DNA from: Aplysia californica | Lineage: Eukaryota; Mollusca; Gastropoda; Aplysiida; Aplysiidae | Assembly: GCF_000002075.1 (NCBI RefSeq) | Contig: NW_004797541.1 | Coordinates: forward strand, 2,198-66,197 | DNA length: 64,000 nt | Reading direction: 5' to 3' | Shown: positions 46,017-61,000 of the stretch, piece after piece | How the letters are laid out: every line of letters starts with the position of its first letter | How positions within the stretch are numbered: the first letter of the stretch is position 1 | Translations under genes and position numbers: made by a program | Notes under the pieces: model-generated | Seen by the model: the letters and a program-made list of their open reading frames with translations, nothing else | Database searches by the model: none | What the model was told of the DNA's origin: nothing

Positions 46017-49000
46017 CTGGCAAAGGAAAAAGAAAGTTTTCATACTGAGCTTGAACTTGAATGCATTACAGCAGCAGTTGCAGCATAATATAATAACATG
46101 GGAAGGTCATAATTCAAGAAAGGTTTCACACTGAGGATGAATCCATTACAACATTAGCCACATTATGCAGGTTATAATTCAAGTGGCAGAAAGACGACCA
46201 GCTCTAGCTCAAAAGCAATTCTACTAAAAAGAAGTAGGAGGAGTAGTCCACACAAGAGTGCTCACAAGCCAATGACAAGCTTTCAGTTCAGATAGCCCAA
46301 CTTTAGTGATCTTTGAACAAAGGAACACCTTATAAGACACCCATCATTCACAGTATTGCACTTTGCTGAAGGGCACAAGTTCAAAAGCTGTTAGACAAGC
46401 AAGACAAGTAGCCTACAAAGAAATTACAATCTATTTAGGCATGGTTTTAAGTGGCAATTATTTCAAATAGCATTATATATATATATATCATAATTACTTA
46501 TTTATTTTAAGGGGATTCTTTATGGCTTTCACTTGGGGGGAAAAAGACAGACAAACCTTCAATAAGCTGAAATTGTGAGAAGAAAAAAAGTAGTGATGTT
46601 ATGACTAATATAATTACCAAACCTATAAATATGGCCTTTTTCTCATGGGTCCACTGTAAACCACAGTTTTTTTCTGTACAGTTAAATAGAACCACACCCA
46701 GATATATACAGTTAAATCTGTATAAGATAGCCATCTACTATCACGGAGAAAAGTGGCCATCAAAGACAACTGATCCATTTTTTAACCTCCTCTAATTTTT
46801 TGTCAATAAAAATGCTTCATTTATAGCAAAATCCAAATTGCCAAGTGTCTGAATATACAAAAATCCATCAAGTAGAGGCGGAAGAGAGTCACAGATAAAA
46901 TCAAATAAGTTTGAATGTACAGTGAAGGATCAAACAACAAAAGTTGTAACCTATACAACTCTGCCTCAGTCAATTAAAACACACCAGAGTGACCGCAGAT
47001 TTATTGGCAGCGAGCAGATTGAAATGAGGATGAATGTGATGACAGACACAGAAAAGATAAGATAATAATCAGTGATCAAGTGAGATGCTGCAATGGCGAT
47101 CACCTCCACATTCACACAGCCTACCTAAGCCCTACTTTTTTATATGTTGCTTGCAGTGGAAGAGATCTTAGGATTATCCCATTTCCCCAATGAGCCTAAT
47201 GGATATTAATATTAACAAAAAGCTCCTTATCTCTTAATTAGCTCTAATCTGTCTGGCATCGAAAGCCATGGTTAACTCAAACTAAATTCTGAAGTATTCC
47301 TTCCAACTGGTGCACTTACCTTCACATTTTCAGTGACACCCTTGTCATTCAAGCAATCTACAAAAGTCTCAAAGTCATAGGTCAGGCCAGGAACCAGCAT
47401 GGGGACCTGTAGAGCACAGAGGTAAAGAATATTAATAAATCTTCATATTTTCAACGTAACAATGAAGCACCTTAGCTGTAAAATTCATGACCTGTTTATA
47501 TTCTATGATATATTGTAAGTCATCTGAACAAAAAACATTTTCATAGGTCCAGCTCACACGTGCATCCAATACAAAAAGTTCTAAGGTTCTTGTAGCAAAA
47601 TTAGAAATATTTCAGAGGAACATACAACAAATAAATAGCAGTAGATCTACACGTCTGTTTTGAGTAAAAATGTTTACTTTGAGGTGAATGTACGTGAACA
47701 TTTTGAAAACAATAACAAATAGTTACGGAGCTGTTAGCACTCGCACGCATACAAAGTGCTTATTCTTTATCTGAGAAGAAATTCCCTTGTTGATCTAAAA
47801 GACAGCCTGAAAACCAAAAAAATATTTTCGAAGCTCACCTGTACAAGTTTTTTGCGGAAGTCGTAGAGCTTATCATCATAGTCAAAAGTGATGAGGAGAT
47901 TGGAGCATGCTTGAGTCAGAGAGGTGTTCTGCAGCTTGACAGTGAACTTGAAAGTGGGACCAATTCCCTGAACCTAAGGACGACAGATGAATAGGCCTAC
48001 TTCATTATAATATAAATTAAAGTTGTTCCCGCATCCGATCCGTACATAGGGGATTGCCTTGTTAGCGAGGTAACTTCCTGAGCCTTCAACATATTGTGGT
48101 AGGGTTCATAACCATATGTGAGGCATTGTGGCGAAATCAGGTGCTCGTCAAAATAATGAAATAGAAGAAAATGGCATTTTCCAACCAGTTTGGCAATTTT
48201 ATGGAAATTTTTTTTTTTGGCTAAACACCTTTTATGTTCATATGAAAACACATTTCTACATGGATTTTAATGAAAAACATTATTTAAAGGCACAAAATAT
48301 GTAATTTTCAGTCCAAACTTTGGTGGCCATTTTCCCATTAATTTTACCAGTGAAACCAGGCTACCCCACCCTCTTCAATCGTAAATATCTCAACTTCTAT
48401 TCAAGCTACAGTGATATTTTTTTCATTGAAAGCAAGGCAACTGAATAAGCTTTCCGATGCTGTCAATAACTCCACATGCCCAAAAATTGACGAGCGCCTG
48501 ATTCCATCATGTCGTGACACTTATATTGAAGGTAAAATCCCACTAATTGCTATAGTTCAACAAAGAAGTCCATGTAAAAAAAACGAAACGCTGATAAAAA
48601 TAAAAAGAAGAAACAGACCACATCACAGTACCCCTCAACCTCCTGCAAGCTATTTATAACAAAAAGCCTGGATGAGTGTAAAAAAAGCAACAGTATGTTT
48701 TACTGACATGGATTCAGCACTCAAAGTTACAGATTAGTTCTCAGCCTTGGTAGAAAGAAGCACATTAACTCACTTCAGACGGGTCACACAACAGTTGCGT
48801 GACCCCCGCCGCGACGCTCGCGACGGGTCACACGAGCCCTGCGTGACCAACTTTGGAATTTTTTTTTCGCTCTACAAATCACGCACGGATCGCGAGACCC
48901 GCCTCGTACCCTTGTTTGGCCAAGCCTGAGCTACTTAGACTTCGTTTCGTATCTCTGGGGCCGGTAGTTTTTAAGTTATTGAAGGTGAAGGACAGTGACC

Positions 49001-52000
49001 CCAACTGGGGTTGAACAGACCGGAACTCGCGCTTTGTTTTTTTCGATACAGCTCATAGTAATCCGACAGTCGCGTCGTAGTAACGGTCGAAGAAGTCGCA
49101 TGAACCAGAATCACATAATTTCGCCGTTTTCTATACTTCTGTACGTTTTACTAGTTTTAGTGTCTCAGAATATGATGTGTCTAATAGTTAGGATCCTGGA
49201 TATGTACCTGAACACGGTCCGAGTCGTAGTTTTAATGCTAGATCTAGCACTAGTACCGGTGTTGTTTTTCGCGCAACGAAATCACAACGCCGTGCCGTAC
49301 ATCTGTCTATGTATTTTCAGTGTATGGGTCTGAATCAATGCACAGACCAGCTTTTATATATTCACCAAACACTCGCACATGTATACAAATCAAACCAGAA
49401 CACTTTGAACTTTTATTTTTGTTGTTGTAGTGAATTTCATTCCACTTGTCACGTCTCTGGAAATTTTTTGGAAAATCAAATTCATGCCAATTTTTAAAAA
49501 ATCATACAAATTAAAGTATTAAAGTTAGACAACTTTGGTTTTTTGTATTAGATTAAGTTTGAGTGTTACTTTACTGTGTCAAAAAATAATTACAATAGGG
49601 TAATTCTGAGAGTTGTTGTGATTTATTGAAATACCCCCAAAAACGCCAGTCTTCAACGCTTGTGACTGGTGAAAGGGCCCAGTCGCAAGTGAGTTAAACA
49701 CAATAATGGTCATTAATTTCCAGGAATAAAGCCAGACTGAAAGAAATAAAAGAGGGGCACAAGAGCAGTAGGACCTACTGGTGGTTGCCCTCAAGTTTCA
49801 TTTTCTTTAAAAAGGTGTTGATGTCATGCAAAGAAGTAGAAGCCAAAACAGCACCTAGACATGGATGGCTAGTGCCTTTATAAATAAGTGCCCTGGTGTA
49901 AGAAAGTTAGCAAATCCAATAAAAGTCCAGCCTTTTGTCAAACTAGATCCACAGTCAGGAAATTAATAGTTTAATCACATGCTCAATATTAAATACTGTC
50001 CACATGATAAGAGTTAGGATACAAGAAATTTCATTTTAATCATGAGCAAGAAAAACCCATCCTTCTATCTTTGTAGAAGTTGACAATGGCTTGGACAATA
50101 AAATAAACAATATTCTGGACATGTGTATACAATACCACATAATCATCCAAAGCGAACAAAACTTTCAAAAGGACAAATTCTATTACTGGTTATCAGAGGG
50201 CCTGCAGCTCATTGCCTTGATTTGAAAGAAAGTAAAAACTTGTAATCAAATATATGCCACTTATCATTCCAACATCTACATTCCCCTACTAGGATGAATT
50301 GTATATTACAGCATGCACTAAAAAAATTTAATTCCATCTTTTTGGACAATAAATATCCCTCGTTCCCTCCAATAAAAATATCAGTCAAACTATCAGTCAG
50401 AGGTAAAAGACCTAGGCTTCTGATCTGTAACAAAGAAATATACAGAAGGTCATTTTTACCATCATCCATCAGAATAATGTTGAGTTACAATCAGAATTCT
50501 GAGTATGTACTTAGCATAACATTATTATTGTTTATATTACTGTTCATTTATATCATGCATGAGACTGTAAGCCCGTGTGTGTGTGTGTGTGAGTGTGTGC
50601 GCAAGTGTATATGAGTGCGCGTGTGTGTATGTGTGAACATTGTGAAACACGAAACCAATGTGCCAGGACCTGGACAATAAAAATGTATCTTTTCTTATCT
50701 TATCAAATAGATCTCAACACACAAACTGAGTACAAACACCCTGACATCCTGCACAGAAAAATAGTTTGGAGCACTTGACAGGCTGCCACACTACATGTAT
50801 ATGTCCTCTGTGAGACTGATAAAAAAAACCTGGAACGAGTTAACTGGTCAAGTCTAAAAAAGAATCCACTTTATTGTGCAGTTGTGTGAGTTTGCCCCTA
50901 GAGAGCTAACAAGATCATAAACTATCAATGTAAGAATTTAGTCACAATATCCCTCTACACTTACATGGGCGGACAGCTTGATTGGCTCCATAGGGTCCGA
51001 GGAGATAGGGTTCATGCTGTTGTCAAGTGCCTTCACGTACTCTCTCATTACTTTGAGCCGTAACAGGGCCAGGTCGCGCTGAAATGTCCGGTGCATGGCT
51101 GGAAGATGAGATGTGTAAAATGAACTTTCTAACATCTATGGTAAATTGTTCTTGGAATCACAAAATTACAGGCTTAAGTACAAAGACAGCTACACCATTC
51201 CCTGCAGTCAGGATTATTGAAAACAAGAAGGATGATTTTCAAGTGAATACTTGTTCTTGTTTCAGGAAGCAACATCCCTGCACTCCGGACATGTCCATTG
51301 ACAGGGCTGCCTACCTCAAAATTCCCATTTCAGGTAGATTCAGGGTCATTTTCAGGTAGATTGGCCCAAAATCAGGTAGTACAAAGACAAAGAAGGAAAA
51401 AAAGATGATCATGGCCCCACCGAACACGCTTCCTTTCCGTGATACATGTATTGGGTAATTATATTTTGAAAACTTGTTTGTGCATGCACATGTGTGTGTG
51501 TGTGTGCATGTTGCCATGCTCTCGCATGTGTCTATATATGTAATATGTGCGTTGGGAAGGAAAGGGGTGTATGGGTGTGCACAAGTTATGAAGAACAGTG
51601 TGTATGAAATGAGGCGAGGCTGGTTTTTAAAAAAAATCATTTTATGGACTATCGTTCAAGGCACCTATCATTCAGTATTGAATCTGGAATTGAGTGCAGG
51701 GTGATTGCCAAACTGACTTCAAAACCGCTAGCCCATACAAATAGAAACTAAATTAAAACATAATTTTCCCGACACTAGCATAGGACACCGACAGGTCCTG
51801 TGTGACTTAGGTATGACAGACAATTAAATTTAACTAGTTTTACCCTAAAAATACAAAATGAATTCTGATCTGGGCCTGAGGAGAGGCCAGAAGAACATCA
51901 ACTGCCAAAACCATGTTTGGTTTCAGCAATCACGGATTTTAAAAAATATGCAAGACAAAACTTATTTATAAAACCTTTATAGTTAGGCTCCCGGCAGAGC

Positions 52001-55000
52001 AAAAAATGAAAATAAAAGAGAGTGTGTACCGATATAGCCGGAGCTGGAAGGACTGTGAGAGTGTGGGATGTAGTGATGCAACAAGCCATCATGATGTATA
52101 GGCATCCAACATAGAGCTTTCCGAGGGTTGAAAATGGTATTTACTCATTGGCACTATTCAATTTGTCATCACTGACAAATCCGGGAACACTAACCTTGAA
52201 GATATAATCATCAAGCCTGTGCTCTAATGTTCCCTCATTTACGCACTCGATTGTCGAATGTCAAAACCACGTCCACTTATCGTTTTTATTTTAGCATCAG
52301 TTCTTGCACCGTGGCCTTTTCCTGCTGCCGTAGACTGTATAGCATCAAACACCTCCCCTCAATTCCGACGCCCTGCAACGCTCCTACTTTGAATGAACTT
52401 TGATAAGGCTTTCCCCAACAACTACCGGTCGGTCCCTTGCTCATGCTGTACTCACGAACTCTCACAGGTTCATTGACCGGTCACGATGACGGGCCCAACA
52501 ATCTAGAAATTGGAGGACGCTTGTTTTCTTTTTCTTATTCTTTTTTGTCATTATAGTGACATCAGTGAGAATATCGATTTAATGTTTATGGCTACACTAT
52601 GTTTTTTAGGCACAAACTGCAGGTTACAGATTTTTATTAACTAAATCTAACGTCAACGAACTATCATCCAACAATTCTGAGCGGTAACGAAAGCGAAAGT
52701 AGATTTTGATTTTCCCAATGGAGTCTCAGTATTACACCTACACTTCTGATTGCCGCCATAGCCGCTCATTCACGCGAAACGTACTCTCGGACTGGGGAAA
52801 GCCGAACGTAATATCACAAACGCGACCAGTAAAATATGAACTCAGAAGGCTTTTCAGATTTGGTTTCGGGGACTTTGTGCATTTTCTCGGGTCCCGGGTA
52901 ATAAATTCCCGCAGTCCCCCTGCGTAGAATCCTTATTTGGTATTGACCAATTTTCTAGACCAAGACAGATTTTAGAATGTTTTGCTTCGATACCGATTTT
53001 CCTTCTAAATTCCCAATTCTGTTTTCTGGATAAATGAATTAAATGCACAGATTTTCCAGCCGCAGCAAAAAACTGAAGATAGAAAGAAAGAATGAATGAA
53101 AAGAAGGAGGAAGATTATCTATCGTGAGTAGACAGATTTCGGCCGATATGCACGTGAAAAACTATTGCCGACCGAACGGCAAAGATAGACTCGTAGACGA
53201 GTGTACGAACTGCGCAATCTGGCAGTTTCTAAGACAACTTATTGCCGAGAGCTGCTGTAAATATCTGACAAGTTACGGAGGCAAGTGCTGATCTCTCTCT
53301 CTCTCTCAACGCATGGAGTTGATATGATGATGCGGCAAGTACAGAACTTTAGGAATGTACGGATTTCCGTAAAAACAAAGAAGAATGGAAGCACTGCAGA
53401 ATGTTTTTTTTCTTTTTATTCTCTTGGCCCCCACCGAAAATCNNNNNNNNNNNNNNNNNNNNNNNNNNNNNNNNNNNNNNNNNNNNNNNNNNNNNNNNNN
53501 NNNNNNNNNNNNNNNNNNNNNNNNNNNNNNNNNNNNNNNNNNNNNNNNNNNNNNNNNNNNNNNNNNNNNNNNNNNNNNNNNNNNNNNNNNNNNNNNNNNN
53601 NNNNNNNNNNNNNNNNNNNNNNNNNNNNNNNNNNNNNNNNNNNNNNNNNNNNNNNNNNNAGACATTTCAGGATCTCGACCCTATCTAGTTGAACCGTATT
53701 GTCAACTAAGGTGGCCTCACCAGCCAATCTGTCGGCCTTTTCATTTCCCCTAACACCTGCATGGCCAGGGCAGAAAATCCATGTGAGCGATCGTATAGGC
53801 GTTGGTTCGATAGCTCGATGGATTCAAGCTATCGAATCAAATCGAACCAAGTGAATTCATAACCCATAAACAATTCTCACACCTGCTTACATAAACTGAA
53901 TACGCAAACACTTTCTTTGTCCTTCCTTCTCTCTATTTCCTGCATAATGTTGATAGAGTGCAAACCAATAACCATTTTTTAAAATAGGACATACCATTTT
54001 TGTTCAGTCAATAAAACAACACAATAACACAAATTGAGCACTTTTATGTAAATATGAAATGAAAAAAACCCAAACCCCTCAAGGCATTTTTCAAGAAAAT
54101 TTGCTGTTCAACGACGAAGCTGTAGACAACCAGGACGTAAGTGTACACAAGACTCTTATTACTTTAACTCTTTATCTCCGGCAAGCTGCTCCCAGCAGCT
54201 CGTGGCCAGAACCGCTGTGCCGGTGAGCCGGCTCGGGCACATTCCTTCACGATGACTTTGACATCAAATTACTTTTCTGCAAATTGCCGAAAACAGGTCT
54301 CTTTAACCGGAAGTTCGTTCATTAGATGAAAGTTTGCTAGTTTCGATTTGATGACCCGTTTAATGACGTTTTTGTTCTTTTTAGATTTAGCACCAAAAAA
54401 GGGCCCCGCCATAGTGGGTTTACCCCTCTCGGAGATAAAGAGTTAACCTACACATCTACACGAAACTTTCAGTACCAGCATGTCTTTCAACCTTTTAATG
54501 AAGTATTAGAGATGTTTCAAAAGGATCAAAATCCAATACAGAAATAAATAGATCCAAAAAAGTTTTACATTCGAACATTTAAAGATATAGGCTGTCACAA
54601 AACAATAGTAAGATGCACATACAACTATACAGCATCACATTCATCTTCATAAGAGAGTGATGTTTGCATTGACTTATAATGCACTCACAGACTCCATTCT
54701 CTCGTTCCCTCTGTGTCTGGTCAACAAAAAGTTTTGTTTTTCTTGGGACATTCAGTTTCACATTCTGAGCAGCAGGCGGGCCAGCTGACATGTCCCTCTC
54801 CTCAAACTTGGCCGTCCTTTTGAGAATCTTCACATAGAGACCCCCTCCTGAAGAAATAGATATCAAATTATAGGAATTCATGACAGACCAGAATTAAAAC
54901 CATAACAGACAACAGAACCTGTTGAGTATACTTGAAATTGCTGTCTCATTTCTCATTATTTGTACTATGAAGTTTAACTAATACAGTAAAAAGAGAAAGA

Positions 55001-58000
55001 TGGAAAGAAGACGAAGAAATTGAATCAAAATAAACACTAAAACCCTGACAAAATGAACTTCACGAGACCAAAGAATTTCTTTATGTTAAGCAGATTAAAT
55101 TAGTGTAAAGGAAATATAAGTTTTTTCACAAAAGGCAGCATCCATTGAATGCGAAAGCACACAAACTGAAATAAACCCTAAAAATAAAAAACTGATCACT
55201 TACTTTTAGTAGACATGACAAGGGTCCCATCCTCCCTTCCAAATCGACCAAATCTCATGCCAGTCACTACGTCATCCATCTTAAGTACGTCTACCAAGAA
55301 TTTTTCTTTGTATATGTGAACTTCCTGGTTGCTCAGGGAAACCAAGATGCCAGCAAAACTGCGAGGCTTGTAGTCAATCACCTCCAAGGTCATGATGCTG
55401 GCAGGCATGCGCACTGTCCACAGTTTTTTACCCTGTGCAGAAAAAATATCAAGTCTTTAACTGGAACCTGCAAATCATGCATCAACATTCAGTTGAATGG
55501 CAAGAGGCTACAACACAAAAATTAAAAAAAATTTTCTTTACTTATTTTACCCTAAAACAACAGAACAGCTCTCTCACTGGTGTCAAATCAGCACTCAGAT
55601 TTTTAGTTTCATGTAAACCTGCTAGTGCTACCAGTGAATTAGAAACTTCCTGTTTGCAAGTGAAATCACCAGACTTATAGCTTTCCCTCATCAAAAGTAC
55701 CCGTATTGACTTTAAATATGCCCCTGATCAAGACTAATTAACCTTTTGTGTCAGCCTTTCATGAGATGAGAAAAAAAAAATGGTGCTTATCTCAGAGTGA
55801 GTGTTAATAACCTCTCCCGCATATAGCACTGACAACCTCAACCATCTACAAAAAAAAAGTAACTGCCAACATTGGACTTCAAGATGACTGGTGAATATTT
55901 ACACAAAAAGTCATAGCTTGTATGTTCACGTGAGGTCACAAAGCACATGACGGAACCTGCACACTACATTCAGCTTCGACACTTAACTAGGCCTACAAAT
56001 ACAGTTGAACCTGCTCTGACAGCCACCTGTCCTAGAAAATCAGCTGTGCAAATGACTGTTTCCCACTTACCCCCGTCTTGCACTTTTTATATCGTAATGA
56101 CACTGTCCAGGTTGTCCACCTGTCTAAGACAACTACTTTTCTCTTTCACAATGGGTGGCCATCTTGGACAATTCCAATTGTACATCATAAACTGGATAAG
56201 TCCTAAATTTTTCACTGTAAATTTTAAAATGTTTCAGTTTGATGTGCAACTCAAATAAAACAAAATTTCAAATGGCTTCAATCTCTTAAAGTTTGGGTAA
56301 ACAACAGAGCAGTCTCTGAAACCTTTGATGTGAAACAATGCAGAGTCTCGTCCATGCAAGCAACATAGATGTTCTTGTTGATCCTCTCCATGCCAACAGG
56401 TTGTGAGTTGAGCTCTATCATGTGCTTGGTCACGTCCTTGCTGCCTCTGTTTATGTAGAGAGCAAAATCAAAATTATTGCAGAGGAAACAAATTCATGAA
56501 GACACAGAAGAAAATAATAAGGAGAACATGACAGGGCCCAGTTGGAGATGAAGTGGAAAGTGGGCAGTGGCAATGGATTGAATAAACCCTCAGGTGCATC
56601 CCTTATTCACCACATGCAGAGTTCTGCCTAGGAGGCAGAAAGATTTCATTTCTCTGAAGTAACAGGGGCAGAAATATCAAGTTAAAGTTTGACTCAAACA
56701 TGTACGGACAAATTTTGAAAATTGTTTTGAGTTATCATCCCAGAAGCTAAGTGGTAGGTTAGTTCAGGCTCACAAAAATGTCAAGAATGTGTTGGCAACA
56801 CTGCATTTAAATAGGTGATCACTAGCCAGTGTCATTGAGTAAGATATTACAACACTGGTTCAAAAACAGGGTGCTGCACAGTAAGGGACCAACAATGGTG
56901 TATTTTACAACTGACTGTATTGTTGTAATACTATGTGACAGTAATGACTTCTTTTACAAATATACTGTTGCAACCATTGTAAGCCAAATGTTCCCATGAG
57001 GATCAGAAAGAGTGATTTCTAATCTTATCTTAACTCACTTCAGACGGGTCACACAACAGTTGCGTGACCCCCGCCGCGACGCTCGCGACGGGTCTCACAA
57101 GCCCTGCGTGACCAACTTTTGAATTTTTTTTTCGCTCTACAAATCACGCACGGATCGCGAGACCCGCCTCGTACCCTTGTTTGGCCAAGCCTGAGCTACT
57201 TAGACTTCGTTTCGTATCTCTGGGGCCGGTAGTTTTTAAGTTATTGAAGGTGAAGGACAGTGACTCCAACTGGGGTTGAACAGACCGGAACTCGCGCTTT
57301 GTTTTTTTCGATACAGCTCATAGTAATCCGACAGTCGCGTCGTAGTAACGGTCGAAGAAGTCGCATGAACAAGAATCACATAATTTCGCCGTTTTCTATA
57401 GTTCTGTGCGTTTTACTAGTTCTAGTGTCTCAGAATATGATGTGTCTAATAGTTAGGATCCTGGATATGTACCCGAACACGGCCCGAGTCGTAGTTCTAG
57501 GGCTAGATCTAGCACTAGTACCAGTGTTGTTTTTCGCGCAACGAAATCACAACGTCGTGCCGTACATCTGTCTCATGTAATTCAGTGTATGGGTCTGAAT
57601 CAATGCACAGACCAGCTCAAATATTTTCACCAAACACTCGCACATGTATACAAATCAAACCAGAACACATTAAACTTTTATTTTTGTTGTTGCAGTGAAT
57701 TTCATTCTACTTGTCACGTCTCTGGAAATTTTTCGGAAAATCAAATTCATGCCAATTTTTAAAAAATCATACAAATTAAAATATTAGACTTAGACAACTT
57801 TAATTTTTTGTATTAGATTAAGCTTGAATGTTACTTTACTGTGTCAAAAAATGATTACAATAGGGTAATTCTGAGAGTTGTGGTGATTTTTTAAAATACC
57901 CCCAAAAACGCCAGTCTTCAACGCTTCTGACTGGTGAAAGGGCCCAGTCGCAAGTGAGTTAAGAACATTACAAGAAGCAGTTCTCTAACACAGCATAAGC

Positions 58001-61000
58001 AACAATTTTAGAGAATAACGCAAAACTGAGTGGAAAATTAAAATCTTTAGTTTCAGCTTGCCACCAGCTGAAAGTCTAATTCTTCTCAACAGCATTTTTT
58101 ACAAATACACTTTAGAAATAAAAAAAAATCATAATCAGTATTAGAAAAGAAATCTACCTCTTCAAAGTGTACACACATCCATTCCTGCAGGAGACGACGA
58201 TGCGATAGTCTACATCAAACAAGCCATTGACGCTGATGAACACAGGAACACTGGGCAAGTCCATCTAGGACAAAGCAAGGGGCCATTATTTAGATGGAGT
58301 CTACAACTAATCAGTATCACAAAGATCACCTTTCGTCAAAAACAGATTCCATTTCATGAGGAAAATCAATTCTAAAGGGTAGTTGAATTCCAGTGGCTTA
58401 CCTTAGTTCATATATAATTATCATTTCCAGTGTATTTATTACAATTTGAGGTATTAGATTAGTAGGACTAGTCTACAAAAGACTAAAATATTGAAAGCAA
58501 GTCAGCTCAATACAATAGTGGCTATCTTTTGCCCTTTACACAATAGGACAATAGAAACATTTGTTAAAAGAAGTAGAAGCAGCAAAATAATAATCTAAAG
58601 AAGATGTGAAAAGGGTTATTTGTTTTCTAAGTGAGAAAATAGTACAATAGAAATCTGAAATAACAGGGATGGTGGAACCAGAGAAAAATTCCTGTTACAT
58701 CAGATCCCTGTTAAATCAGAAACGAAAGGGAAGTAAAAATTGGTGAGCTAATCCAGCTGTTTTTATTAATGAGTACTTTCCCTTGTCCGGGGTTTTGGTC
58801 AAGTGGTAGGCCCGCGCATCGAAGGGCTAGATTGAAGTCTGCAGCACACCAGCACACCGCAGCCCTCTCTCGCTTCACCCGCTGCGTGTGCTTGCAGTGG
58901 CATGGTTTGCATGGGCTTGCTTCATCACTGCATTACTCTCTCTCTCTCTCTCTCTTTTACTTTTTACACATTGTTAACGAGTCTTTGTTCCAGCTATAAC
59001 TGATTGGGCTCCAATGAGGCCCTGTTGTTGCCGATAACTTTTAATAGAGACAAAGGGTAGAAAAAAACAGGGATTTTAAAAGTCCCTGTTATTACCGGAT
59101 CCCTGTTATTACCGGGCCTGTTATATGGTTTCCACTGTATTCAAAAGAGATGACGGAGAATGCAACAGATACTTGCAACCTGGGTGCGTTGATTTTTAAA
59201 AAACTAACCACTTAAAAAAAATATAGAGACAGACAATTGAAAATTTCAAAAACCAACAGGTACCAGACGTCATGTAATCACTTACGGTGGCCAACACTGT
59301 GAAGGCCTCTGGGTCCAGAATATAGATGGACTTGCTCTCTGTGCCGAGAACGAGACAGCTAATGGCATCCTCATCCGCCACAGACTTCTTCATTGTGGTC
59401 AAACATGTAATCACAGTCTGAAAAATTTAAGAGTTTCAGTTGGGTTTTTTTTATAGTTTGGGGTTTTACGGCGCTCGCAACTGCATAAGGTCATATGAGC
59501 GCGCAGAGTTTCAGTTTGATGATGAACTAGGACGACTTTTATGCCACATTCCTCCAAATCCAAAACCTAAACAGCTGACTATTCTGAAATATGAGACAAC
59601 TAAGTATTAATAAACAATTCACCCTCTACACTATTGAATTAGTCTCAAGGGGTGCTGTAATAACAGCAACAACATTTCTGTGTATTCAAAAGACAAGATG
59701 ACTGCATCCATTTCTACATCCGATAGGATAAAGTGAGAAACCTTAAAATCCCTCAAAATGACTTTAGTACGGAAAGGGATTCATAAGTGGAAAGAGGTAG
59801 CATCTGAGTGGGGTTTTTTCCACAATACATTCTACAGTTTTCATTTAAAATCAAAGCTCAGAAAAGAAACCTCACTACACAAGGGGCCTGTTACCCTCAG
59901 GAAGAGACGCCCACTAGAAACAGTAAAACTAAGCACTTGCAATTATTTGTCAAGAATAAATGAAAAGTACTCAAAATAAAGAACACACATTACTGCCTAT
60001 ATTACACATACATGCAGAAACAATATATTGGTAGAACAAACCTGTTTTTTCAGAGGTGTGTTTTTATGCACATTAACAAAAGCCTCTATGTTGTTTGGTT
60101 CAAGCTGTAAAAGTCTCAGAGTCCTCACAGTTAGAGAACATCCCTCTTGCCTGAAATACAGAATCATTCAAAGTGACCAGTCTTCCGATTGCCAGTAAAA
60201 TGATTTTATCAGAAAATAAAATAATATACCTGAACAAGCATACACATCTCACAGTTTTCACAATCTAAATTTATTTTCTCCCTGTTCACGTAATTTAAAT
60301 TAAACGCACAAGTACATATTAAAATAAAAGTAAAAGACAAACGAAAAGAATAAAATTGAACCATTTCAGCTCATGAGCAAAGGTGCTATTAGATGTGACA
60401 CACAGCATACAACCATTATAATATATTTTCTAGTGCTACTTTGCTTATTCAATCGTCCTGTACAGTTTATGTTATTCATAAAATTAAACATTGATAAAGT
60501 ACCCGCCTCATTTGTTTTATTTTGTTACCAAAGCAACCTCTTTCCTTAAACGAAGAGATGCTGAAACCATAAAGTTATATTGTCATAGGAATTGATTTTA
60601 AATATCAATTAAGCCCACATACCTTAGAGACTCTAGCATATCCCTCATACTGAATACATTCACTTGGTCCTGTGAAATCAGAGTAAGCAAAATAAAACAA
60701 AATATCATAAGAAGTACACAAACAAAAACTTTGCCTGACCTTTGAACATAAAAAACTACAATAACAGGAACAATGGCTTACACCAGAAAAGTTTACTTCT
60801 TTCATATTTATAGAAAAATGATAGAGCTTTTTAAACATTTCACAACAGTCTTTGCGCTATCCTGAAAGCTAGAAGATATGAGAGAAAAAATATCATAGAC
60901 GTTTAGAAAGGAACAAAACAACAAAACAAAAAAGAAATCAAAAAGAAGGGAAAGAATATTGAAAACTGAAAGAAGAGAATGATTATGAGATTTTAGCAGA

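Noticed and set aside
48995-49333. 112-codon open frame as a membrane protein
   Set aside because: Hydrophobic frame inside the 925-bp element; its twin at 57260 is read in the same frame but diverges at the end, and another frame looks more like a piggyBac start.
53285-53753. Open frames running through the N run
   Set aside because: Artefacts of unresolved bases; only the LINE RNase H part at the right edge is real sequence similarity.
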